A stretch of 64,000 bases of DNA from Neocallimastix lanati (nom. inval.) (lineage: Eukaryota > Neocallimastigomycota > Neocallimastigomycetes > Neocallimastigales > Neocallimastigaceae). This document shows, piece by piece, positions 54,178 to 64,000 of the stretch. Every line of letters begins with the position of its first letter. The stretch's first letter is position 1. Position numbers and translations under genes: made by a program. Location of the stretch: positions 477,001 through 541,000 of the forward strand of contig JACVTC010000071.1 of NCBI GenBank assembly GCA_016946835.1, written 5' to 3'. The notes under the pieces were generated by a model. That model searched no databases and was not told the DNA's origin. It was given only the letters and a program-made list of their open reading frames with translations.

Positions 54178-56601
54178 ATGGACTTCACCCAAAGTTCCAA
54201 GAAGAAATAGATAAAATGGAAGAATTCCCTACAAAGCTTGGTGATATTTATACTAAGTGCATCTTATTTGAAAATAATATTAAAAGTAAGGACCAATTAA
54301 GAAATAATATTGGTAATAAAAATTTGAGAAAAAATATTCAAGCCCACATGTAAACAATAGCAAGAATTATAATAATAATAATTATTATTATACTAAAAAT
54401 AAATCTAGCAATAATAATTTTAATAATAATAACAATAATAATAATCAAAATAATAATCAAAAAAACTAATTGATGGACTTCAAAAGGAGTCCGGAACATC
54501 AAAAAGTTAAAAAACAATTTATTATAATTTCCCTACATTTGATTCAATTAATAAATCAAATCTCCCATCTACTTTCCTTTTATTTAAATCCTATATTCCT
54601 ATTAAATTTTTAAATAATTTTACAATTAAAAATGAAAAAATTCAAAAATTAACATCCGAATCTCTGTTAGATTCAGGATCCTTTTGCAATTTTATTATAG
54701 AAAAATTAGTAAATAAATTAAAATTAAATGTTCAAAAAACAAAAAATAAAATCCTAGTCAAAGGTATTTCATGAAGAACTACCAAATTAGATCAATTTGT
54801 TTGGCTAAATTTTCAAATTAAATTTTTTAAAAATAATAAATTTTATTTTCAAGATTTTAAAGAAAAATTTTTAATCTCAAATTGTATTCCTACTGATTTA
54901 CTTTTTGGAAATCAGTTTATTAGGAAATTCAAAATACATTATAATTATAAAAATAATACCTTATATTCTTAATTAAATTATAATTCTTTAAATGATCATA
55001 AAAATAAATCCATAAAATATAAGGGAAATAATTTTTATTTAAACTCGTTGAAAAGAAAAATTTTTAAAAATAAATTTTTAAAAGAAAAATAAAAAATAAA
55101 TTTTATTATAAAAATTTTTCAAAAAATAGATCAAAAAATTTTTCAAAAAAAATCTCCAGAAAATTTAATTTAAAAAATTTTTCAAATTTTTCAAAAAATC
55201 AAAAGTTTAATAAATATAAAAATTCTATTAATAAAAATTCTAAAATTTATGTATATGTAAAATATTTAATAAATCTAAAAGTAAATTTTCTTCCAAAAAA
55301 TTTAACAAAAATCATCGAGATTTATATAATAATAAAAAAGAATATAGTTATAATTTTTTAATATATTGTTTCCTTTCAACGAAAGATAAAATTGAAATTG
55401 AAAATGAGGAACCAAAAATAGAAGAATTCCTCATCAATATCAAGATTTAGCAATCATATTTAGCAAAAAAGAGGCAGATATATTACCTCCTCACCGTTTA
55501 ACCGACTGTAAGATTGTTTTAGAAAAAGACGCCATTACGGCCCAATTTATCCATTAACTGAAGAAGAATCACAAGTTCTTAAGGATTATATAAAAGAAAA
55601 CTTAGAAAAAGGATTTATTAGACCTTCAGAATCTCCTGCTGGATATCCTGTCCTTTTCCAAAAGAAAAAAGATGGTTCCCTTCGGTTATGTGTAGACTAT
55701 AAAAAATTAAATGCAGTAACTATAAGAAATTCATATCTTCTCCCTCTAATAACAGATATAATAGAAAAAGTAAAGGGTGCAAAATATTTTACGAAATTGG
55801 ATTTACGTTCTGCTTATAATTTAATAAGAATTAAAGAAGGAGACGAATATAAAACTACGTTTAGTACTAAATATGGTCATTACGAATATTTAGTTATGCC
55901 GTTTGGTTTAAAAAATGTGCCTGCCACTTTCCAATCATTTATTAACTCTATTCTTAGACCATACCTGGAAAAATGTGTGATCTTATATTTAGATGATATT
56001 TTAATTTATTCCAAAGATTTGAAGGAGCATCATAATCAAATCAGAAATGTCCTTCAAACTTTAATTAATAATAATTTATATGCAATATTAGAAAAATGTG
56101 AATTTGACCAGAATAAAGTTGAATTTTTAGGTTACATTTTATCTGGTGATGGTGTATCTACTGACCCAAAGAAAATTAAATATATAAAAGAGTGGCTAAG
56201 ACCAGAAAAATTTAAAAGATGTTCAAAGATTTATTGGCTTATGCAATTATTATAGAAGATTTTTTAAAGATTTTGCAAAAATTGCAAAACCTTTACATAA
56301 TTTAACAAGAAAGAATAGTAAATTTTTATGGACGAATGAATGTGAAAATGCCTTTAAGGAATTAAAGAAAAGATTAATTACTTCTCCAATTCTACTTCAT
56401 CCTGATATTACAAAACCTTTTATAGTAGAATGTGATGCAAGTAATTATGCTATTGGTGCTGTTCTATCTCAAAGAGATAAAGATAATGATTTACATCTAG
56501 TAGCATATTATTCTAGAAGTTTACTAAATGCCGAAATAAATTATACAATTACTGATAAAGAACTACTCGCTATAAGTGATTCTTTTATTGCTTGGAGACA
56601 T

Positions 56602-57480
56602 CTACTCCTTGGTGCTAAAAATTGGTAGCTTTACATCGGGTTGATCAGAAATTCTTATTCTTGGAATGGTTTTAGGTTCAAGATTAGTGATATGAGAACT
56701 GCTTGAAGAGGCTTTATTTCTGTTTACTAGTGGGCAATGGTCAAGGGAATGGTTAGATGATCTACAATAGGCACAAAGATGTTCTTTTTTTCTTCTTTCC
56801 TTTTCTTCATTAGACAAAGGACCTCGGGTATTGAATTTGAAAGGCTTTTTTCCTTTATTTTGTCTTCTATTATTATTGTTTCTGTTATTATTTCTGTTAT
56901 CATTATTATTATTATTATTTGATCTGTTTTGTGGATTAGAAAATTGTCTATGAGCAGCAATACGACTATCTAGTCTAGAGGCAATAGTTTGTAATGCGAA
57001 AAGAGATCTTGGTCCTGGAAACATTTCATATATTTTGGTAGCAATTTGGTCCTTAAGTCCATTGAGGAAAGCATCCAATTTAGCTTCTTCATTCCATGAA
57101 GATTCGTCAGAATATCTATTGAATTCGAGAATATAGTTTGTTATTTCACCGATGCGTCTTTGTTTAATTGTCTTCAATTTCTGGTTAGCAATGAAAGTCG
57201 AATCGTAGCTTCCAAAAGTAGCCCTAAATCTTGAGGTGAATTGTTGATAGTTATTTAAACATGGATCGTTATTTTCAATTAGAGTAGCAGCCCAGTTCAT
57301 TGCAGAGCCGTAGAGTCTCGAAATAATATACGCAACCTTTATTGGATCATTATTAAACCGTTCGGGATCAAGCATGAATATTAGATTCATTTTCGCTAAA
57401 AATCCTTTAAAGTAACGACGATCTCCAGCGAATCCATCTTTATTGGTAGCACTGGCATTTAAAAAGGTATCTTCTTTCAT
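56602..57480 (-). CDS. Element F Gag
   Basis: 292 residues beginning MKEDTFLNASATNKDGFAGD. It is alignable with element C Gag over its length: [79 protein letters not shown]. An Asn/Arg-rich basic stretch (about 190-215) precedes a zinc knuckle CAYCRSSNHSLDHCP (CX2CX4HX4C, about 238-252). It would form the particle and bind element RNA. The frame ends close to the junction with element G, so the last residues may not be the native end. Confidence 0.82.
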   Translation of the reverse strand: MKEDTFLNASATNKDGFAGDRRYFKGFLAKMNLIFMLDPERFNNDPIKVAYIISRLYGSAMNWAATLIENNDPCLNNYQQFTSRFRATFGSYDSTFIANQKLKTIKQRRIGEITNYILEFNRYSDESSWNEEAKLDAFLNGLKDQIATKIYEMFPGPRSLFALQTIASRLDSRIAAHRQFSNPQNRSNNNNNNDNRNNNRNNNNRRQNKGKKPFKFNTRGPLSNEEKERRKKEHLCAYCRSSNHSLDHCPLVNRNKASSSSSHITNLEPKTIPRIRISDQPDVKLPIFSTKE

Positions 57481-57589
57481 TTTCTTGCTTTTTCAAAATA
57501 GATTTATTTGATAATTTAATTATTGAAGAACTTTTATTTAAGGTAAATACAATTTAAATTTCGCTTTTAATGCCTTACAACAAAAAAAA

Positions 57590-58080
57590 AACCGGCAAAA
57601 GCTACTAACTAGAGGTATATACTAGACCTCAAAATAAAATTAAAAACTATATATTTTAATGTCGCTTTACCTTCACGACCAACCTATAGCCTTCGGTGAC
57701 TATAGTTCCTTATTCGCCAGAGCTTATTCGAATAGAGTAACCACCGAACTGTTGAAGTTGGTTGGTATGATGTGGTTCTCTTTTAATCCACACTCTCTTT
57801 ACACTCTAGGGTTTTGAAGCCCGTTTATTTTCAAATAATTAACGACTATAGTTTCTAACCTACTGAAACTAGTTAATATACGCCGAAACTCTGTTTATGA
57901 GCTCTAACCGCTCCTAGTATATTTATCGTATTACCTTAAAAATATGAACACAAAAACTTATTAAAAATTAAAAATTCTTTTTTTTCTTTTTTTGTGTTGC
58001 TGTTCTTTCAGTGAATTTTTAACTGAAAGAGCTGGGATGTAGGACTTACGTCTGAGCCTACCAGCGAGGGCCAACACAAA
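57590..58080 (-). other. GC-richer leader island of element F
   Basis: Near-balanced composition in A/T surroundings, with local inverted repeats such as CTATAG...CTATAG (about 57686-57708) and ACCAACC (57680) against GGTTGGT (57757). By position this is a candidate packaging or translation-control RNA. Confidence 0.5.
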
Positions 58081-58319
58081 ATTAAGGAATTTAAATAAAA
58101 AAGAATAAAAGAGAATAAGGATTGTCTATACAGATTCTCCTTATTAGTAAATTTTATTAAAAAAATTTTTTTTTTTTTTTTTTTTAAAGTTATTTAGCTA
58201 ATTACTAATATATGTATTTAGTTTTAAGTATTAATTTATCTAAAATATATTATATTCTTTCACTAAGATTATAGTTAGATTTTATCTAAAATTATGTATA
58301 TGTCCACTTAATTTTCTTT

Positions 58320-58640
58320 CAGAATTTATCTAATAAATAGTATATTTGTTCAATTAGTTTTACTATAAATTTATCTAATAAATAATATATTTGTTCAATT
58401 AATTTTACTATAGAATTTATCTAATAAATAATATATTTGTTCAATTAGTTTTACTATAAATTTATCTAATAAATAATATATTTGTTCAATTAATTTTACT
58501 ATAGAATTTATCTAGTAAATAGTATATTTGTTCAATTAATTTTACTATAGAATTTATCTAATAAATAGTATATTTGTTCAATTAATTTTACTATAAATTT
58601 ATCTAATAAATAGTATATTTGTTCAATTAAATTTATTATA
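58320..58640 (-). repeat. 53-bp tandem repeat in the F leader
   Basis: About six copies of a unit containing AATTTATCTAATAAATA, GTATATTTGTTCAATTA and TTTTACTATA, with small variations. Confidence 0.88.
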
Positions 58641-58721
58641 GTATTTATCTATGATACTATATATTCATTCACTTAAATATATTATAGAATATAGGGTTAG
58701 GGTTATATATTCATTTAATAA

Positions 58722-58753
<32 letters not shown>

Positions 58754-59121
58754 ATTAAAATCCAAAAGGTATAGGTAGAGCTTCAAAGAGGAATCCAAGG
58801 GTAGATAGAATTTAATTTAAAAGTATGTTTATAATAAAGAGTAAGCGAAGAATCTAAGGAAAAATTGGGCAAGAATTTGAGTAAAGAAGGAATACAAAAG
58901 AAAGGTAGATAACCTATAAAAAGAGATAATCCAAAAGATAATAGATTTAAGAAAAGAGTTTTTTAAGAAAGTATTCCACAGAAAAAATATTGTTTTGATG
59001 ATAATATAATTATTTGCGGTAGCCCAAGAATTGATTAAAGTTTTGAAGAGGTAGATTCCAAAAGAGTAGATTCCAAAAGAGTAGATTTGTCTCGAGAAGG
59101 TTTCGTGTTTTTTGTCAAAGG

Positions 59122-59131
59122 GTGCTTTTAT
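59122..59131 (-). promoter_or_regulatory. Element F self-priming site
   Basis: Minus-strand ATAAAAGCAC, the first 10 nt after the 5' LTR, pairs exactly with the LTR segment at 59308-59317 (minus GTGCTTTTAT), about 45 nt downstream of the minus-strand TATA box near 59355. Confidence 0.78.
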
Positions 59132-60299
59132 TGTAACAAATCTTAATGTTACTTAAGATTGTTATAAGGTTTTTTACACAAAAGGTTCTCGACACTAAAG
59201 TAATTCAAAATATGTTTTATTAAAATAAGTTTTTTATTAGTAAAAATGTAAATTATTATTTTATTAATTAATTATTGTAATATTTTAAATTACTTTGAAA
59301 TTAATTAATAAAAGCACAAGTAAAAATATTTTATTATGAAATTTTACACCTATTTATAGTTTTTCAGGAAAATTAATTATTTTAAGTTATCAGTTGTTAT
59401 TAGTAATTACTAGAAATAAAAGAAAATTAAAGAAAATTAAAGAAATCAAGTTTTCTTTCTAGAAAATGAATCTTAGATAAAAAATGATAAAAAATATTAA
59501 TAAAATAGATTTTTCTAGTTTTATCGGTTCAATTGTTTAACCGATAAACACTAGTAATTTCTTTAATATTCTAGTTATAATAAATATAAAGTTATTAAAA
59601 TTTGGAAAGAGTGGGTGTCGAACCCTAAGGGTTCAGCCCGATGGTTATGGTAACTTACCATGGAACGTTACGTTCAGAAAAATATAAATTTCTTAAATTT
59701 AAAAAAAAAATAACCTAATCAAAAAAAAAAAAAAAAAAATTTAAATTATTTAAATTTATATTTAATTAGTTTATATGAATAAGTAAATAAATAATGATAT
59801 TTATTTAACAAACAATTAAATTATTAAATTAAAGTATATTTTTAATTAAAAGTTAGTATTTTTATTTATGTAAATAATAAACTAAATAGTTAAATAATTT
59901 TAAATTACTAACATTTCTAAATAATATGTATTTAAAATAAATATTTTTAATTATTTTTAATATGTATTTAAAATAAATATTGTTTATTATTTTTAAGGTA
60001 TATTTAGTTAAAATATATTAATTCAATTTATATTAACAATTAAATTGTATAAAAATTATAAAATAAAAATTAGGAAAATAATCAAATAGTATAAAAAATA
60101 TTAAATTAAATTTTAAAAAAAAAAAAAAAAAAATATATAAATAGGAAATTTTACAAAAATAAATTTTTAGGAAAAAAATAATAATATTAATAAAATAAAA
60201 TAAAAATAAATAAAATATTATAAAAATAATTAATATAGAGCATTACGTCCCAACCATTGAACCATAGTTACTAATTTACTAGTTATGAGTTTCGTTACA
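59132..60299 (-). repeat. Element F 5' LTR
   Basis: 1168 bp; minus strand from TGTAACGAAAC to GATTTGTTACA. Contains a TATA box (CTATAAATAGG, near 59355 minus), the priming complement (59308-59317) and a tRNA-like segment (about 59605-59665) with B box GGTTCGACAC. Confidence 0.82.
59605..59665 (-). other. tRNA-like segment in element F LTR
   Basis: Minus strand: A-box-like ATGGTAAGTTACC and a B box GGTTCGACAC, about 300 bp upstream of TATA, the same relative place as in element C although the sequences differ. Confidence 0.55.
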
Positions 60300-60646
60300 A
60301 TTATCAATAGTTTTAATATTTATTGTTACAATACTATTAATAATTTCCATATTATTATTTTTATTTTTCTTAATATCTGTATTACTAGTGAAACTATTTT
60401 TGTTTTCTTCTTTAGTAATTATAATATTACTGTTTGTTTCAAATTTTCCATTATTGGCGTTTCCTATTTTATAATTTTTTTTTCTGAAATTATCCATTTT
60501 GAATGCGTATAATTTATTTTGTTCCACATTTACTATGTTATTCAAAGTGTCATTTTTATTATTATTTTTCTTATTATTATAAATATCATCATTATTATCA
60601 TCATCATTATTATTATTACTATTATTATTATTAATATTATTATTAA

Positions 60647-60677
<31 letters not shown>

Positions 60678-62540
60678 TGTAGCCAAGTTAGATATACCAT
60701 TATTGATAATATTATTAATTGAATTATTATTAATTATGTTTTCATTAACATTATTAATATTGCTATTATTTTTATCATTATTACCGTTTACTTTATTATT
60801 ATTTGTTGAACTATTTGTTGAACTAATTTTTAAATTTGATTTTAAAATTTTCCGATTTCTATAATGGTATGATATATTATTATCATTACTAATATTTAAA
60901 TTATTGTTATTATTATTATCTATACCAAATCTATAATAATTGTATGTGTTTTGCCTAGGTTTAGAATATTTATTTAAGTTATTATTTTGTATTCCTTGAG
61001 TCACAATATTTATAGGTGAATTCCTAAAATTCTTTTGATTCCTAATATTATTTCCAATCCATATATTAAATGCATTTTTATTATATTTATCAGAAAAATT
61101 ATTTTTATAATTTGATCTTTCAATTTGGCCATAGTTTATTACACTATTATAATAATTCTTAATATTAGAAGTATAAAAGAACCCCATATTTCATTGCCTA
61201 CTCGAGATTTGTATATTATACTTTCAAAATTTTCGGCTAATCTAATCCTCTAGATTATCAACATCAGCCATAGCAACCCTTTCATAAATTCTACCTCTTG
61301 GTCGTAAAGCATTTTTATAATCAATAACAGATATATAAGACTTATCGTTGAAATCCAATAGATCGTATAGCTCCAAAAAGCTAGTATTAAAATCACAAAC
61401 ACTTTCATTTGGGGTTATAATAATTTTTTTTTAATTGACCTAGTTTATCTTCTTTCAAATTCACCCTCCAATATTTCTTTTTAATTAATTTAACGCATTT
61501 ATCCAAAGTTAAGTGCTCTATTTACTTCTTTTCTTTTTCCATAAATACCCTTACGATATCATCTTCAACAGCCGTAATTATATAACTAAATTTATTCTCA
61601 TCGGTAGTAATACCTTCCCTCATAAACCAATCATTAATTTTAAACTTCCAGATTTCTGCGTCTCTACGAGATCCACCAATTCTTGGAAGAGTCCCAGTAT
61701 CTACCCGATTGCCAATAAAATTATTATTCCTCATTATTAACAATTAATTTAAAAAATAATAGTACTTATTTATTAAATTTTTGTATTTTTTTTTTTTTTT
61801 TTTTAATATTTATATATACAATTATAATGTTTTTATATATATATATATTATTTAAAATAATTATAAAATATTCCGAATTCTTATTTATTTTAAAACAATT
61901 AATTTAAACTATACTAAAATGAATGAAATAGCATATAGTGTATAACTTTCTCTTCACCAAAGAAGAAATAATTATAAATAACCAATAAAAAAAATTAAAA
62001 ATTTATATCCTAAACAGTGTATTTTAATTAATCCTAACTGAAGAGAATTTATGTAAATATATACGGATTTATAATAAATTAACAAAATTACTAAACACCA
62101 TTACTTATAAATTACATTTTACACAGCATATCCCGGACATATCCACCAATTTTTGATATGTGGGACTTTTATGTGCAATAATTTATAAGCAGTGGGTTTT
62201 AAATAATGGTAGTTTAGTAAATTTTATTAATAAAATTATAATATTCGAACAATTAAAATAATAATTCTAATTCCTAAAAATTAAACAAGAGAGTTCTCTA
62301 TTTCTAATATAAATAATTTAAACTATTTATAAGAAATAGGTAATATATTAATTATATATTCTAATATATAGAACTATATAAATTTTATATGAATTAAAGT
62401 ATTATAATTATTATAATTATAATAATACATATTGAAATAAAATAAAATAAAATATTTATTATCAAAAAGATATAAATTTAATATTTAATAATTATTATTA
62501 AATATGCAAATATGTTGCTACACATATTTGTTTTATATCA
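60300..62540 (-). mobile_element. Element E2 (second E copy), 5' part, broken
   Basis: Minus orientation: 5' LTR (62154-62540), primer site with a conserved hairpin, gag start near 61734, then the Asn-rich region down to 60300, where element F is inserted. It is the uninterrupted counterpart of E1 across the C insertion point, reading from gag straight into the CTCGAGTAGGCAATG stretch (near 61195). No pol is visible. Broken in several places; E1 and E2 are diverged from each other, so the family is older than the nested stack. Confidence 0.8.
62154..62540 (-). repeat. E2 5' LTR
   Basis: 387 bp; minus strand from TGATATAAAACAAAT to CACATATCA. Matches E1 LTR 21815-22194. Confidence 0.8.
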
Positions 62541-63004
62541 ATTTATATTATGCTTACAACATATCTATGTTAATTTCAATTATTCTAATTAATTATATAA
62601 TTAAATTTATCTTTATATTTTATTAATATTTATATTACTATATTATTAATATCTTATAATTAAATATTATTATTATGTAACTTACAAAGTATAAAAGAAA
62701 GATGTAAAAATCTATCTTTTATGTTCTTTGTAAGGTTATTGTAAAATTACCTTAATAGTAATATGTTATAGATATTTCATTATTAAATAAAATAAATATT
62801 TTAAAATCAAATTAATTTTATAATTCTAATTATCAAAGCTTTTTATAAATAAATTTTTGTTAAACTAAACCATTTAAATATTTATTATTATTATTATATA
62901 TCTATATAGCTTATTACTATATAGACATATCGACTTAGTAAATTTTTAATAAAACATATTATTTTATTTAAATTTAAAACAAAAAATATTTCAAAATCTT
63001 AACA
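62541..63004 (+). repeat. G-type LTR, 3' part
   Basis: Close match to 52865-53328, same length, ending AAAATCTTAACA. E2 borders it at exactly the same point as the E fragment does at 52864/52865. No self-priming site follows, so it is a solo or 3' LTR. Confidence 0.72.
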
Positions 63005-64000
63005 AATAATTCTTTACTAAATTGTATTTTCCTATATTCTTGATAACCTAAACCTAATTATAAAAATTAATTTATTTTGATATAAATTAATTTTAACTTG
63101 TAAAGTTAATTTTAAGTCAATTTTAATTAATTACTTTATTGTTATATTATTAAATATATGTGTATATTAAAATACTATTGTAAATATTAAAATTTTATAC
63201 ATCTAAAATATTATAAATTATTAAAATTATTAGTTAAATATTATTATAAAATTTATTACAAACTATTAATATTATAAAATTATTAAAATTATTAAATATT
63301 ATTATAAAAATTTATTTATTACAACTATTAAATATTATTATAAAATTATTAAAATTATTAATTAAATTTATTATTAAAAGTATTATTAATTATTATAAAA
63401 ATTCATTATTAAATATTATCAAATTTATTATTAAAATTATTAATTAAATATTATAAAAATTTTATTTTATTTTTGAAAATAATTACAAGTATTATTTAAA
63501 ATAATTAACGATTATTAAAAAATTATTTAAATTATAAACAATTAATTATAGTTAAATTTATATAAAAAAAATATAAACATCACAAGAAATTTTTAAAATA
63601 TAAATATGTACTTCAAGAAAAATATTAAATATTAATAAATAATAAATAATTTTATTAAAAAAAGAATTTTATTAAATTTATTAAAACAAAGCATGGTAAC
63701 TCCCATCCCCCCATACTTGATTTAATTAGTCTAACCCCGAGTCTACCAGATGCTGATATCGTTACAAATATAAAGGTTTTTAATAAAATAAATTATTTTT
63801 TAATATAAAATAAAACATTTTGATATAAAATTTTATAATAAGAGTTAAAAATATAATATAAATTTTAATTATCAATATATAAAAATATTATTAATACAAA
63901 TTTTGATTATTAGTATAAAAATAAAAAAAATAAGATTTATTATTAATATTGCTAATATAAGTTTTAAATATATAAAAATATTACTATTAATATGTAACGG
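63005..64000. other. AT-rich stretch with one GC-richer LTR-like relic
   Basis: Mostly low-complexity A/T DNA. Around 63692-63769 a GC-richer segment ends GATATCGTTACA, which on the minus strand would be the start TGTAACGATATC of a C-type LTR with a tRNA-like or structured patch just inside, as in C. The window ends in TGTAACGG, possibly another such LTR start. No gene seen. Confidence 0.4.

Larger units (their letters stand above)
52865..56618 (+). mobile_element. Ty3/gypsy element G (broken, self-priming type)
   Basis: Plus-strand copy: 5' LTR part (52865-53328), self-priming site (53329-53338), gag start (53363, MSYYTKVWASAVPDIAPMSE), protease region (about 54650-54960, LLDSGSFCNF), reverse transcriptase (about 55560-56250, [32 protein letters not shown], catalytic box YLDDILIYS) and RNase H start (about 56420-56610, [26 protein letters not shown]). 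A SINE-like element is inserted in gag. The copy stops at about 56618, where oppositely oriented element F begins. Sequence resembles A, C and F (Tf1/sushi side). Several breaks; moderately old. Confidence 0.82.
56602..60299 (-). mobile_element. C-like Ty3/gypsy element F, 5' half (broken)
   Basis: Minus orientation: 5' LTR (59132-60299), self-priming site, a long leader with a 53-bp tandem repeat and a GC-richer island, and gag (57480-56602). Pol and the 3' LTR are missing at the junction with element G near 56618. Gag is close to that of C ([39 protein letters not shown]). The LTR is twice the length of the C LTR but shares its ends, tRNA-like segment and promoter layout. It interrupts element E2 at 60300. 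At least one large loss; age cannot be dated from an LTR pair. Confidence 0.85.

Noticed and set aside
63692-63769. A tRNA or structured RNA gene near the right end
   Set aside because: The B-box match is weak and no cloverleaf forms; more likely the inner end of a C-type LTR relic.

Overview
The window looks like a transposon-rich, extremely AT-rich piece of a fungal nuclear genome, most likely an anaerobic gut fungus (Neocallimastigomycota). Reasons: very high A+T, long homopolymer tracts, Asn-rich proteins, introns of about 90-170 bp, and one host gene that fuses a bacterial-type solute-binding ectodomain to a class C-like seven-helix receptor (6.2-9.4 kb), a gene type I associate with that phylum. 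No prokaryotic operon, rRNA gene, functional tRNA gene or CRISPR array was seen.

Layout. 1-4.1 kb: an old Ty3/gypsy copy (H1) beside a small terminal-repeat element. 4.6-5.0 kb: a dead relative of the receptor gene. 6.2-9.4 kb: the receptor gene. 10.2-12.2 kb: a 5'-truncated LINE with poly(A) and a 14-bp target duplication. 12.6-17.5 kb: LTR pieces, a second old Ty3/gypsy copy (H, apparently mosaic) and a Ty1/copia remnant. 17.6-18.1 kb: a 10-bp minisatellite. 18.4-19.1 kb: a palindromic MITE-like element holding a nearly identical piece of the receptor gene.

21.8-52.7 kb is a nested stack. An old element (E1) was split by a chromodomain element (C), with ATAAT target copies at 23136-23140 and 50876-50880. 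The first LTR of C was then split after its 12th base by about 21 kb holding four further insertions end to end in one T/A run: a solo LTR of family A, element D, element B and full-length element A. By eye the LTR pairs of A, B, C and D are almost identical, so the stack is young.

52.7-63.0 kb holds an older element G (with a SINE-like, CCA-bearing tRNA-headed insertion), a C-like element F in the opposite orientation, and a second E copy (E2) interrupted by F.

Functional signals read directly from sequence: (1) four elements (A, C, F, G) have, right after the 5' LTR, a 10-12 nt primer site exactly complementary to a segment 35-55 nt downstream of the LTR TATA box, the arrangement of Tf1-type self-priming, with a compensatory change between C and F; (2) elements B and D carry compact programmed -1 frameshift signals at the gag end (UUUAAAC or UUUAAAU, a 7-8 nt spacer holding the gag stop, then a 6-bp GC-rich hairpin); (3) the D leader can fold into a multi-branched RNA; (4) in C and D a run of 30 or more A abuts the gag start codon; (5) LTRs of C and F carry a tRNA-like A-box/B-box segment about 300 bp upstream of TATA.
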